Shown here in pieces: positions 1-10,683 of a DNA stretch of 64,000 nt. The position numbers and the translations under genes were made by a program. Positions within the stretch are counted from its first letter, which is position 1, and each line of letters starts with the position of its first letter. The DNA is from Heliopora coerulea (lineage: Eukaryota; Cnidaria; Anthozoa; Scleralcyonacea; Helioporidae): the NCBI GenBank assembly GCA_030142905.1, contig JASJOG010000142.1:124001-188000 (forward strand), given 5' to 3'. A model generated the notes under the pieces. That model saw nothing but the letters and a program-made list of their open reading frames with translations. It made no database searches and was not told the origin of the DNA.

Positions 1-174
1 TCTAAGCAGTATCATGGAAATTCTGAAGTTAATCTTGAATTAGCAGAGGTGTTAACTGTCGGAAAGAAAATTAATGAATTTGAAGCCTTTGTAAGCGAAT
101 ATTTGACAGAAATAAGCGGAGATAAGCAATTTTTGTGCTTAGAAGGCTGGACAAAATGTAAGGCCGAACGGTGA
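1..174 (+). CDS. Open frame entering from the left edge, unrecognised, partial
   Basis: Frame 1 is open from the first base to a TGA at 172-174, giving 57 residues that end in CLEGWTKCKAER. There is no start inside the window. It could be the 3' end of a plus-strand gene or transposon. I do not recognise the family. The frame is short enough to be chance in AT-rich DNA, so confidence is low. Confidence 0.2.
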   Translation, partial: SKQYHGNSEVNLELAEVLTVGKKINEFEAFVSEYLTEISGDKQFLCLEGWTKCKAER

Positions 175-1047
175 CAAATGCGCAACTTTAACCACACGCG
201 CATTTCTCGTTATTTTGTTCATCTCCCTCTGTTGAGCTCTGACGTTTCTCATTAAACTCTTCTAGGGGAGCCCAATCTCGATCATTGCTGAACTCCAACT
301 GACTGCAATCTATGGCTGTCATATCTTCTTCATCGTCATCATCATCAGCAACTTTAATTACTAAGCAAGATTACCAAAAATTACAAAGCAAAAATGTTGA
401 GAATTTTGTGTACAACTCAAATGTTGGAAAAGGTCTGACATTTTCAAGGAAAGCCCTTCATTTGCTAAACCTTCGGTATTGGTATTTCTGCAGCGCACCT
501 GTTCTTTAATATTTTAATTTGTATTTCTACACTGCCTACACAGAAAACTAAAGTTTTTTATTTCCAAAAATTATATTTCATAAAGGGAGTCTGAGCTGTT
601 AAGAGGACCACTACTGCAGTCTTACTGATTGCAAGATTTAGAATGATGTTTGCTGTTTGTAATTCATACTGGCTTATCTGGGGTATCTGATGTAAAGTTT
701 GGCCAAGATATAAACCATAAACATAGTTTATGCAGGCAGGCGCTAAACACAGCTGATTGAGCAGTAGTCAAGAAAGGTAGCCTATATTGAAGAAACTCTT
801 AGAAATATTGATGTTGTATATATAACTCAAATATCGCAGGACAGATTTCACTGTAAGAACCTGATGCTTGATTAATTAGCAGTTAAATCTATACCTGCAG
901 ATTTAATTTTCTTACCCGCTTTATTTTATCTTTCAAAGCTTGCATCTGCCTTTTCCATCAGTTAAGACTCCATCTTTGCAAACTGTATTTCCGTCTAAGG
1001 CCACGGCACTTAGAACATATCAGCTTAGGAGGAGGTCTTACAGCAAG
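175..1047. other. No supported gene
   Basis: AT-rich sequence. A 65-residue plus-strand frame at 312-509 starts with a poly-serine run from TCA/TCT repeats and has no recognisable domain. Nothing else can be supported here. Confidence 0.5.
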
Positions 1048-1239
1048 TTAAGAAGCAGGTAAGGTTGGAGTAGGCTCTTGTGCTACAATAAAAGTACTTG
1101 TAACTGTAGTACCAGAACATAACGTAGTACGAGAGCTGGTGCATATAACTGGTAAGCTAGGACTACTCCAAGGACTGGCAATAGAAGTCTTCATTGGAGT
1201 GTCGCACTTCATCTGCTCATTCATCAGGACCCATAAAAT
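1048..1239 (-). CDS. Candidate alternative terminal exon of the SLCO gene
   Basis: On the minus strand a pyrimidine-rich tract ending in CAG (acceptor at 1240-1241) precedes a 63-codon frame that begins ILWVLMNEQMKCD, becomes rich in Ser, Thr and Pro, and ends with TAA at 1048. To stay in phase with the exon at 2670-2884 it would need a small intermediate exon. A 26-bp piece near 2495-2520, ending at a GTAAAT donor, would fit arithmetically. Hydrophilic Ser/Thr tails are common at the cytoplasmic C-terminus of transporters, but no homology is visible. It competes with the candidate at 1531-1886. Confidence 0.15.
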   Translation of the reverse strand: MLWVLMNEQMKCDTPMKTSIASPWSSPSLPVICTSSRTTLCSGTTVTSTFIVAQEPTPTLPAS

Positions 1240-1530
1240 CTGTCGGTAACAAAAAAAGCTGATAATGAATACTTGGTTAAAACAGTTGCAGCTAGTTTTT
1301 GTTGTTTTTTTTTTAACTCTGGGTTGACAAGAAACAATTTTACTTTCCTTCAGAACAAATACTTTAATAATACCATACTTTAAATAACGTGAGCAAACTT
1401 CGTGCTCACTCTTCCACCAAATAGAGGTGTTACTTTACCCTCCGCGATGAACATTCAAAGAATATGGAAACCACTTACTTTTCTTTGAATGCGTGGACTC
1501 TGCGGTGTGATATTCCCATCATTTCTGCGC

Positions 1531-1886
1531 TCATGCTGCTTGTGAAACGACATCTTTTGTTTGAACTGATCCCTTGATTAAAAAACGTTTTAATTTCGGT
1601 GGTTGCTTTGTATTTGAGGACCAAAGAAGATCAGCCAGCGCTAAAAGAAGGTTCAGACAAAGTTGGCCGAACAGAGAGCTGACGAAATATTTCCTGCGCT
1701 TCTGCAAGAAACGTGTCCGCCTTTTCGCAACAGCTTCGTCTTTTGGAAGGTAGTTCATTGATATTCCATCAGTGTAACTGTTATTCTTGCAATTGATCTT
1801 GTTAGGACCACCTGCTACACAATTATCACTGCACCTCTTTCTTTCCTGTTCCTTGTTGCTGTGATTGTCATGATACTGGAGTTGGT
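1531..1886 (-). CDS. Candidate C-terminal exon of the SLCO gene
   Basis: A minus-strand acceptor (TTGACAG, AG at 1888-1887) is followed by an open frame of about 119 codons ending in TGA. The phase (two bases complete the first codon) matches the one-base overhang left by the exon at 2670-2884, so direct splicing keeps the frame. The product is polar at first (Asn, Lys and Cys rich, with YTDGISMNYLPKDE), then basic, then has a hydrophobic segment around FGQLCLNLLLALADLLW that could be a membrane helix. Typical OATPs end with a twelfth helix and a polar tail, and here the order looks reversed. No family match is visible, so this is inference from phase and position. Confidence 0.25.
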
Positions 1887-2092
1887 CTGTCAAGGTTCTT
1901 ACGTCACAAAGCCGAGAAATTGAATGTTTGACCGCGCAGTAAAACTGATCAATTTTTTAGTATTACTATCAAACCTTTACTGTTCAGAAAATCTATCCTA
2001 AAATACGTACAGAAAAACAAAATTTAAAGATTCCAACTCCTGATACTTGAATTGCGATATGACTAGAGTATGATTTTTATTTCACAAACACT

Positions 2093-2194
2093 TTAACCCT
2101 TTCCCGTCCGTAACGGACTTTTGTATTTTACTCTGACTAATGCCAGACAAATTTCACTCTTCAAGTGTCGACCTCTTGGGCAGGAAAGGGTTAA
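2093..2194 (+). repeat. Short palindromic-end repeat, copy 1
   Basis: About 100 bp starting TTAACCCTTTCC and ending GGAAAGGGTTAA, so the ends are inverted repeats. The internal part carries the shared words ATTTTACTCTG, CTAATGCCAGAC and GACCTCTTGGGCAGG. Three diverged relatives occur in the window (2209-2310, 8347-8446, 55905-55995). The structure resembles a small MITE-like element, but no coding capacity or transposase link is seen. Confidence 0.6.
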
Positions 2195-2208
2195 AAACTA
2201 TCTCCCTA

Positions 2209-2310
2209 TAACCCCTTCGGGTCCGTACCAGACTTTGGTATTTTATTTTGGCTAACGCCTGGCGATTTTTACTAGTGAAGGGTCGACCTCTTGGACAGGA
2301 AAGGTTTAAG
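2209..2310 (+). repeat. Short palindromic-end repeat, copy 2
   Basis: Tandem neighbour of the copy at 2093-2194, in the same orientation. It keeps the GGTCGACCTCTTGGACAGG segment and ends AAAGGTTTAA. It is clearly diverged (for example GGCTAACGCCTGGCG replaces CTGACTAATGCCAGAC), so the tandem pair is not recent. Confidence 0.55.
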
Positions 2311-2669
2311 GCAAACAAATTATATAAATTACTGGAAACTTGAAATGAAATTTCCTGAAATCTCTTGTTCTTTGTTAAAAAAAACAGATATTGGATAAAA
2401 TAACACTACGTCAATATTATTGCTTTCTGCAATTTATTCATAATGTTATAACACATCAAACTTTTGAATAAAAATTTAAAGCGATTATTTACCTTGAAGA
2501 AGTGTGCATCCTTGCGACCTATTTTTTTCGTGTCGGAATTACATGAAAATGGGTAAATGTGTGATAGCTTGGGTTAAATTTATTAAATAATTTATCAAAT
2601 CAGATAGATCGTTAGGTAACAGATCTGAAATCTTAGTCTAAAAAAGTTTATCTTTAATACGTTTCCTAC

Positions 2670-2884
2670 CTGCCAATGTCCCTGCTACTGTTATGATCAT
2701 TTTGGATTGTTCTCCAAGATTGTAAACCCAGCAAAATCCAGTTTTGTCGCACACCTTTTGCCAAATGGCACAGTTCATGTCAACAACATGACCAAAAATT
2801 ACTGGGCCCGGAATGTGAGCAAACACCTTGGTAGACATGTATTGCAAGCCAAACGCAAATGACAATTTCTCGGGATCGATAATC
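2670..2884 (-). CDS. SLCO: SLCO (OATP) organic anion transporter, C-terminal exon
   Basis: This exon of a sodium-independent organic anion uptake carrier encodes the late conserved block of OATPs. It shows LSFAFGLQYMSTKVFAHIPG, then PVIFGHVVDMNCAIWQ and a cysteine pair in KVCDKTGFCWVYN. In the family the IPGP.(I/L)FG motif precedes an extracellular loop with paired cysteines before the last helix. The acceptor is TTTTTAG and the donor CAG|GTAGGA. One base completes an Arg codon (AG|G) from the exon at 9104-9270. It ends with one base over, and the partner exon downstream is uncertain. If splicing fails, the frame reads through a few basic residues to a stop near 2638. Confidence 0.9.
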
Positions 2885-5219
2885 CTAAAAAGAATCATGA
2901 AAAGCTAAATTTTTTTAAATGTTAATGCTTAACTTAATCGCACACTAGAATCCTCAACATGGATAGAAACTGTAATCATCAACTACAATTCTGTAATGAT
3001 TTTATCGGTGTAATTTGTACACTCGAAGAAGTGGGTGATACAGTAATACCTATCAATCGAATTTTGATGATGTCCTGCTCTTGGGAAAGGTACAGGGCGG
3101 TGGATTATAATTGTCTACAACTTCTGTGCTCTAGAGGGCTTTGAATCAGTCCCCAAATATTCAAATATAAAAGGGAATGTTGGCCACATACAAATACCAG
3201 ATAAAACACGATGATCAAAATTCTTTTGTTAAGGGACATAATCATGGAAGCAATTTGGTCCTGTAAAAACGTTCAATTATTTAAGTTAACGAAACTACTT
3301 ATTGCACGTGTCTAAGTGCTCGATATATCTTATAGCAGCTATTAATTTGTTTTTGCGTTTTCTTATTTTTTTAAACTTCACATTAGAGCAAATTTAATTC
3401 AGTGATGATTGCGTTCCGCGTTTCAAATTTACGAACAGTCATTAACTCTACAGAGGAATTGTAGAGGGAGACTTAGTAGAACTTCAATAGGCAAAATCGT
3501 TGTGTATTAGTGAATGTAAAATAATGAAACACCAATACAGCCACAAAGACGAGCTAAACGAAGGGTAAAAGCCAGCGAGAGTAAATACTTATCAACATAA
3601 AAGCGAGGTGTATACGTGAAATTATTATATGGCTGAGGTCGCTATCCGGCCAGTACGCAAAATTACACACGGTTATTGTCTACCTGGCCGTGCAATAAGA
3701 TTTTTGTGCAGACCGACTAAATTTGACGGAAAACTTTCAGAGATTATTTGCTGAGAAACAAAGAGATTTAGGTACGTTTTATAAAAGTTTTATTACTACA
3801 AACTAACAAAAATTAGTTAAATTTTTTCACGAATAATTCTTAGTCGAAAACTCGATGAATTGATGAAAAAAAAAAAACCCACGAAGTAACAGGTAAAAAC
3901 AAGCAAGTAAACCTTAGCCGCTAACTCACGACCTAAAAGATTCGTTAAAAGTTCGTTACGAACTAATGAACTTTAACGAACAAAAAAGTTCGTAAAAGGT
4001 TCCTCTCAGATTTTTCTCTGTACACACCTCGCTCCTTCGTCGCTTGGTCGGTACGAAAACCTTTTTTTCAAGAAGGTTTTCGTCGTCGAATGTTGCAGTT
4101 TACCTTACTTCATTGCTTGCTCATTTTGCTTCATGTTTCCAAACGTTAAACATTCATTTATCGTATTTTAATGGGATAGAATAGTGACAGTGTCCAAGCA
4201 CATTTTATTAATCGGAACTTTTTATCGTAGGTAGTTTATTCTTGTTAAATTTCGTTTAAATCAGCTTGATAATTCTTCCGCCAAAACTCACAGTAGCAGT
4301 CCGGAATAAAAATATCAGACTGTTCATGCACCAACCAATCAGCACGGACCATAAAACAAGCTCAACAATATAATAAACAACTTCGATAACGGCCATTTGC
4401 TGCTTGAAATGTACTGTTCCATAATACATGTTGAACTTAGTGTTGATAGACAAATAGTTTTTAAAAGGGCTGTGAGCGATTCCTCTTCATGAATGGTGTT
4501 ATGATGTAATGCTGTTCAGGTATATTACTGCGTTTTCTATTTTCAGATAAGAAGTTGCTTGAGTTAATCGTTTGTAAGAGGAACGAGCATGTTCACCATG
4601 ATCAGAATTCCGATCAAATGCGGTCTTTGTGCGGGAATCGTGAAAGTAGATCATGAAGAACAGTGTAAGGAAGGATAGATATTCCTTTCATTAAATTGAA
4701 CACCAATTTTTTTCCGTCATGACGAGCCATACGATAACCATAGACTCTGACTTCACATAATCTCCAAGTTCTTTTATAGGTCACCTTAAACTAGTTGTAT
4801 TCAGGGTCAGCGGAGCCAAGAGTTGTGGAGCTGTAGCCCCATATTTTTCCCAAATGTAAGATTGAAACAACTACGTTTTAGAATACTTGTGAAATTTGGA
4901 AACTAAGCATGGAAAATGCGGTATTTTTATCTCAACCAACCCTTCACTCAAAATTCAGCTCTGCCACGTATGGTTACGTTCGAGAAGGAGCATGTGATAA
5001 CAATTAGCATGATTGCATGAATCATTATCAGTTGCTTGCGTCGAGCTGTTTTAACTCTTTAAGGGTAAGCGTCCTGTATACATGATATACAGAACAAAGA
5101 GCAAGTTGGAAAACAAAACAAAAACAATGAAAGAACAATGCACAAAAGAAAATGAACTCAGCCTTTAAATGGTTGAGGGACATATATGCAGGGTTGGTTT
5201 GTCAATTTCATTATTTTAT
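2885..5219. other. Intronic stretch without recognisable element
   Basis: This lies inside the SLCO intron between 2884 and 9104. Small foldbacks occur at 3935-3990 (TTCGTTA / TAACGAA words) and at 4054-4083 (CGAAAACCTT / AAGGTTTTCG arms). Short open frames at 2959-3144 and 4256-4453 have no domain signal. A TTTTTACAG acceptor-like site on the minus strand near 3261 is not needed for the phase-consistent gene model. Confidence 0.5.
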
Positions 5220-5490
5220 ACTAGGAATACGTGTACGCAACAAACCCTCGCTCACCCTTCCAATATATCTCTCGAGAATCCAAGTAAGATTCATAGTTTT
5301 TCAAAATTGTCAAAAAGACAAACCGTCCTTACTATAACTAGAAGGGGTAATGCAGTAAAGAAAAACAACATTTGATCACAAATATTAACAACTCAAACTT
5401 GACATTATTATACATTTAAACTGCTTGTCGTCATATTTAAGTTTAAAATTTCGATAATGTTTTATTAAAACGGAATGTTTGATGAGAATA
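5220..5490 (+). repeat. Dispersed unclassified repeat, copy 1
   Basis: About 270 bp that recurs at 24283-24550 in the same orientation. Shared words include GCAACAAACCCT, CACCCTTCCAATAT, TCTCGAGAAT, TTTTCAAAATTGTCAAAAA, GTCCTTACTATAACT and TTTAAACTGCTTGTCGTCA. Identity by eye is roughly three quarters, with small indels. No coding frame, tRNA-like boxes or terminal repeats are evident, so its class is unknown. Confidence 0.6.
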
Positions 5491-8346
5491 ACCTTTGACG
5501 GTTTTACAAATGATAAAAGAATCATTCTGAAAATTCTACTCCTAATTAATGGACGTTTGAATCAAGTTGTTTCGATCTCATGATTGAAAATTTTTTGATA
5601 TTTTTTTTTTTTTGGACTCAAAAAATTGATAAGTTCTACATTATCATAAAGTTGGTTACAAATGTCTAGAATGTGCTATGATAAAGATTTATGCCAAATG
5701 TATTCATAGGGAGGTAAAAGACTTTGGTGACGAAGAAGAAATGAATTGGGAAATCGACGAAATAAGAAAAGGAAATATCTACGAGTTCCGCATTTTTATT
5801 GCTGAAAAAAAAAATTGAAAAATACAAAACATGCAAAAAAATACGACAAGCAAACCTTGTGCTAGTTTTTTCGAAAGAAGAGCGAATAAGAGGAAGTAAA
5901 AGACGCACTTTTGTCCACTGTAAAACGTTAGTAAAAGAGAAAAATGGCATAGCGTACAAACTTTCAACTCTTACGTATTTTCAACGAAGGGTTCAGCGGC
6001 ACCTCAACACAAAGGGTTCAACGATGAATTTCCAGAAGGAAAAGGGCTGTAAACTTTTAAAAATTCATAACAGGTTTTAAAATCCCGATGAAAGCATTAC
6101 TGGACGAAAATGCTAAACGGGTAATCATCCACAATCCGCCCGAGAAGTGGGAAAGACTGAAGCGGACAACATTTTCGCCAAAGGTTACTATGGTCTCGAA
6201 AGATAAGCAGCTTTTCAGCATGTTTCCTGGTAGCTGTTTGCCTTGCATTCATGTTTACAAGCCAGAAATAGATCTTGATGTCCTCACTGGAGAGATATTT
6301 CATAAGGAAAGCGATACTAAAAAAGGTAATGAAATCCTTGTGTGGAAAGCGGAGAAATGATCCGATGACAGTCAGCCCAGGACAAGTTTTCGGGAATCTG
6401 AGTACTTCATCCCACTTCTCGAACAATTGACCACGTGTTACGTGCCGATCGAATGGAAACGCGCACACTATGAGATCCAGTGCAAATCTGACTTTATTCT
6501 TTTTCCAAACTGTTTTTATCTTTATTATGTTACTATTTCATATTTTAATTTTCTCCGAGTAATTAAGTTAACATAAAGATTACATAAACAGGATACACAG
6601 TAATTAACACATTTTACATTCATGCAGACCGCTTGTCTGAAATATTGACAGATATTGAACAGTTACACACGAATGCAATACAGGTAAGTACTACAAAATA
6701 TTAAAAAAAACATCGTCCTAAAGAGATGAATGAATCAGGATCTGCATTCTACTTTGCCATTAAACACCAGCAAAATCAACGCGATAATATTAGAACAAAG
6801 AAGTCTCCCTTATGCAAGAATGAAGTCGGGAAGCCACTATAGAAAGCTGCTCAAAACTATTCCGTTCCCAAAACTTCCATTTCAAAGCTACTCGATTCAG
6901 ACGTACCTGTGATTGTGTAGCTCAGCTAAGTGATTTACAAGAATGTGAAGAGTCTCGATTCATACAAATCAGCATTGATTCAACTTTAGTGAGGAATTTC
7001 GTTTTTACTCAGTCGCTTAGCAAATGTTCTGTCAAGAATCGAGTTCCCTTAACTTCTTTGTTCATATTCATCAGAAAGAACCAAGTCAAAGTGTTGCTAC
7101 AGAATGCGATCAGTTGGCCAATGCATATTCCAAAGAGCTGAGTTTAGAAATGTTTTTTCAAGTCATAAATTCTCCAGTAACTAAGATGTCCTGCAAAAGT
7201 CAAACCAGCCCCAAGCACCAAGATAGCCATTTCGTTTGTCGGTCTTAAATAATTTACTGGCTTCAGTGTTCAAATGATCTAAACAACTTGCTAGAGATCC
7301 ATACAAGGGAGAAAAGAACGAAACCAAATCGATTTGCTTCGATACCGAGCTAAGTAACCTAAGTGAGGTTTGGTCAACAGCATACCAGTCCCCGAGTTTG
7401 CACACGGCATTCTCGAGTGACTGGAATCCTTAAGTATATACCTATATATATAAACATAGAATTTTTCACCCTAGTCAGCATGCGTGTAACAGGACTTCAT
7501 GCACGTCGAGATTAGTACCCTCGTCCGGTTGGACCTTCGGCCCTTGCATCGCGCTTCGCCCGGCGAGCGAGAGGATAATTATTATAATTCCAAGCCATAG
7601 TGACAGACGGGATGACACTAGGCATATGCAGTTGAAGTCAATGTGGTTGGTTACTGGAACATATTGAATATTTAAGAAACAACAAATAGATTTACATGTT
7701 TGGTTACTGTGATCCAAACAAGGGGATGTTGCGAGACTTGAGGAAAGCGTAGAAAAATACGAGCCACTACGCGAGTGTTTATAGTTTTTCAAAAGTCGAG
7801 CAAGATTCCAAGGGTTTAGACAACACTACCTAAACGGGGGGATCCATTTGGCACTTAGATTATAAAATAAGAACGGATAAAAAGCAGTTAACTTAATAAA
7901 AGCAATCACGAAGTAAACAATTCCATCACCAAATACCAATCAGAGCCAAGCTTTGAAAGATCGAACCTGCTGGTCAACAAAGCGAAGCCACTTTAACATG
8001 ATAAAAAGGAGGAAAACAAGAAATCTTTTTAAGCTGTTTGAAAGTCAAGCAACGCACCAATTGTTTGAATCAGAAAATTTGAACAGACAAAAATCCTTAC
8101 GTGTTAAAACAAACTTCAGTACTAAAACTTTTGGCTGGAAATTTTCCGTGTTTAGATACTCTTATCAAAACACAATATCAACCAATCGGAGCTCGCAAAT
8201 GAGTCACATTATTTTATAAATGAAAGTCTCGCCTTGCATGGTTAACAAGATCTCCTATTCTTTGTTTTTCAGGTTTTCTCGCACAATGAACAAACTGCAA
8301 CACTGTCTCAGAACGGTTTATCCATTTTCTCATCGGGCAATTACCA
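5491..8346. other. Intronic stretch with only unrecognised frames
   Basis: Overlapping frames of 60 to 123 codons occur on both strands, the longest at 6097-6468 minus and 6088-6360 plus. Neither shows a family motif, and both fall where AT content dips, so they may be chance. No tRNA boxes, long repeats or splice-linked SLCO motifs were found. Confidence 0.4.
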
Positions 8347-8446
8347 TTAACCCTTTCTCGGCGGCATAATACTTGCATTATTTTACTCTGGCTAACCCCA
8401 GACAAGTTTACTCGTCAACCGGCGAGCTCAGCCAGGAAATAGTTAC
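8347..8446 (+). repeat. Short palindromic-end repeat, copy 3
   Basis: Starts TTAACCCTTTCTCGG. It carries TTATTTTACTCTGGCTAACC, CCAGACAAGTTTACTCGTCA and a degraded right end (CAGGAAATAGTTA). Same family as 2093-2194. Confidence 0.5.
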
Positions 8447-9103
8447 TGATAATAAAAGAAGCGGATCTCCTTATTCGAAATCACCCATTTTTGCCAGATT
8501 TTCTAAAAGAAGTGTGCGTTAGTTTGCTATTGCGTACAGCAATCGAAGTTTAAGGTCATGTTTTTTCTGCTGCGACTAGGAGAGTCCCTTATCGAGTTGA
8601 TTTTATTGTTGTGATGAGACCGATCGGTTAATATCGTATCGTATTATATTATTGTCAGTGTTTTGCAGTGTAGTCTGTCCTTAATGTGTTAATAACGCCT
8701 ATCTTAAGAGTTTTATTTTGGGATTTAATTTTCTAACTAGATTTCGTTTCCTTACTGGTTTATCAGTGGAAACTATGTAGATTGGAAAACTCGTCTGATC
8801 GTGAAAGGAATCATTCAGATATGTTATAATCCTTTCCCAGTAAGATGCTTCCCCTCGAGAAATGAAATTTTATGGCGTTGCCCAAGGTAATACAACAGAG
8901 GACTGATCCTAGTAAAAATTCCAAAACCACTTTTTAAGTTAATGACAAGCTTGTCAAACCCAGTTTTAAGTTTTCCTCCTATGTATTTGTACTTTTTCAC
9001 CCCTTGGAATGCCTGTAATGGATGCTGTGTTTATGAATTATTACTCTGAAGAAGTTGAATGTGTATGTACATGAGATCGATTTTTGTGGTAGTCCTATCT
9101 TAC

Positions 9104-9270
9104 CTCATGATAACCACTTTTGTTGGTGTAAGCTGCAAGAAGAATACCAAAGAAACTACACTAATTAAAGCGAGGAACCACAACCAGTTTTTGCAGTGAC
9201 GTTCACAGTGACCAACTTCTGCTGTCCCAAGCTTGTCTTCAGTTGCTGTACAGGAACAGTTGGCAAATTT
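9104..9270 (-). CDS. SLCO: SLCO (OATP) exon after the Kazal-like domain
   Basis: A 167-bp exon too short for ORF calling. From the acceptor CCTAG at 9271-9272 it reads KFANCSCTATEDKLGTAEVG, then HCERHCKNWLWFLALISVVS, then LVFFLQLTPTKVVIM, with donor ATGAG|GTAAGA. In OATPs the Kazal-like loop is followed by an NCSC motif, a G.C...C pair and then the next membrane helix, and this exon shows all three in order. It enters in phase 0 after the exon at 16713-16887 and leaves two bases (AG) that complete Arg with the exon at 2670-2884. It is the strongest evidence that the exons belong to one gene. Confidence 0.9.
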
Positions 9271-9387
9271 CTAGGTAAAAAGAGGAATCGAAATTGATAA
9301 AATGTTAGAAGTTGTAGTACCTAAGTTCATGCGAGGTGACTACTGACTTCAGTCAAATCTCGAGTCAAATCTATAGTCAAATCTCGA

Positions 9388-9500
9388 GTGTCGCACTAAA
9401 TTTCCGACGTTGGGGGTTCGATTCTCAGCCGGAAAGTCGAAAGTTGCATTTCCCAAAAGGTCCTGGTTGGGTCTCAAAGTTGAGGTATGTAGAGACCGGA
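9388..9500 (+). repeat. tRNA-derived SINE fragment, family with 15553 and 39106
   Basis: Contains a B-box-like GGGGGTTCGATTCTCAGCC followed by GGAAAGTCGAAAGTTGCAT and AAAAGGTCCTGGTTGGGTCT. The same tRNA-like 3' half and the same non-tRNA tail recur at 15553-15640 and 39141-39215. The 5' half with the A box is not recognisable here. It lies directly upstream of SLCO exon 9104-9270 in transcript order. Confidence 0.55.
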
Positions 9501-9582
9501 AATTTTCCTTGATCGGAATTATTGTCAATTGAGTGTAAATGCTATAATGTTCTTTATGTGGGTTGAGCATTCGAGGAGCTAG

Positions 9583-9652
9583 ACCTCACGCCGCTACTCC
9601 GAGTTTCACGTTGTTCACGATCTTCGTGAAGGTGAAACTCGGATTAGCGACG
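9583..9652. repeat. Small foldback of truncated hammerhead 3' halves
   Basis: The left arm reads CCTCACGCCGCTACTCCGAG followed by TTTCACG. The right arm, past a short palindromic centre, reads GTGAAACTCGGATTAGCGAC then GTGAGG. Both arms carry the GAAA-stem III-cleavage region seen in the complete hammerheads at 54256-54299 and 54508-54551 (GTGAAACTC, then GAGTAGCGAC), but the CUGAUGA box is missing. It looks like a very short head-to-head relic of that element. Confidence 0.5.
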
Positions 9653-9735
9653 TGAGGACTCTACCATATCTCACTATAAACTAGCTGTACCATTTGGTGT
9701 TGAGCACTCTATTGGTTTTCGCAAACGCTGCTTTA

Positions 9736-9736
<1 letters not shown>

Positions 9737-9802
<66 letters not shown>

Positions 9803-9820
9803 TTATCTATCTATCTATCA
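9737..9820. repeat. (CT)n then (CTAT)n microsatellite
   Basis: About 32 bp of CT dinucleotides followed by about 48 bp of CTAT tetranucleotides with one TTTA interruption. It ends just before the recognisable start of the LINE at 9830. Confidence 0.9.
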
Positions 9821-9829
9821 CTGTTATCA

Positions 9830-10409
9830 GATGAGCAAGTCAACTAGGTCAAAGGTGATTGTTCGTTCTTTTCCAGGTGCTAGGGTGAAGGATATGCACC
9901 ATTACATGAAGCCAGTTTTGGAAGAGGTTCCTAAACCGGCCAATGTAATTCTTCATTTTGGCACAAACGATCTGAGGACAAATCTCCGCAAGCAGTAGCA
10001 GACGAACTCGAGGATTTGGTAAGGTTGACTGAGAGTAATTACCCAGGTGTCGCCGTTACTATCTCTAGCATTACTCAGAGGTATGATGTCAGTGGGCTGA
10101 CATCGGAGGTTAGTGAGATTACCAAGATTAACAAGCGATATTGCAATCAATCAGGTAGGTCTCAATTAATGCACAACAACATCGATGAATCTGCCCTTAA
10201 TGGTCACAAGCTTCATTTGAACAGTAAAGGTGTTGCTGTCATAGCTAGCAACTTTACAAATTTTATTGTTAATCATCGATGATGGTCAAATTGTTCCAAT
10301 AACACCACAAATACACGCAGTGACACAACCCCATCCTCTCATAGTATTCATAATTACAATGTCAAGTCCAAACTAGCGAAGGTGTTTAAATTTGGTCAGT
10401 TAAACATTA
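9830..10409 (+). pseudogene. LINE ORF1 fragment with SGNH/GDSL esterase domain
   Basis: The translation contains VIVRSFPGARVKDMHHYMKP, then NVILHFGTNDLRT, a stop, and after a frame change VAVTISSITQRYD and HLNSKGVAVIASNFTNF. These are the SGNH blocks: the nucleophile region (here SFPGAR), the GTND block and a C-terminal HLN.KG block. Esterase-type ORF1 is known from CR1/L2-like LINEs. After the frame VFKFGQLNI the element is interrupted by the PLE dimer at 10410 and resumes at 13529. At least one stop makes it non-functional. Confidence 0.7.
10397..10409. repeat. Target site duplication, left copy
   Basis: CAGTTAAACATTA, repeated at 13529-13541. The two copies flank the PLE dimer. Removing the dimer and one copy restores the LINE reading frame (QLNI followed by NGLLSRIDQV), which shows that this is the insertion site. 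Confidence 0.9.
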
Positions 10410-10507
10410 GGCGACAGAGGTACCAGGCGGGAATCGCAGACGGAGAAGAAATAATAAAGCCCAGCAAAAAACACGCAAAATAGGCATATTAAAGGTTTAA
10501 AATGTAT

Positions 10508-10543
10508 TTCTAACGTTTCGTTGCTACACGCAACATCCTCAGA
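10508..10543 (-). ncRNA. Hammerhead-like motif at left PLE end
   Basis: Mirror copy of the motif at 13424-13460. It has CUGAGGA, a 5-bp stem II (GUUGC / GCAAC), GAAA, and a self-complementary ACGU in place of stem III, then U before the predicted cut. Stem I is 4 bp. Motifs of this kind are known at PLE ends. Activity is unproven, and a single nucleotide separates the CUGANGA box from stem II. Confidence 0.55.
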
Positions 10544-10683
10544 GAATGAATGAAAAACTATATTACAAGGTGATGATATATTACATGATAAGTAAACGAG
10601 ATATTTGCGTAGGAGCGGAAGTGGGGAGGGCACAAGGAAACAGCAGACTGAGATGTAATGGAAAGGTCGAGAAACGAAAGGTC

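Noticed and set aside
3160..3270. Extra SLCO exon at the TTTTTACAG site
   Set aside because: Neighbouring exons already join in phase, and the peptide (DQIASMIMSLNKRILIIVFY) has no counterpart in the family at that point.
6088..6468. Protein-coding gene at 6088-6468
   Set aside because: Frames on both strands overlap with no motif or splice support.
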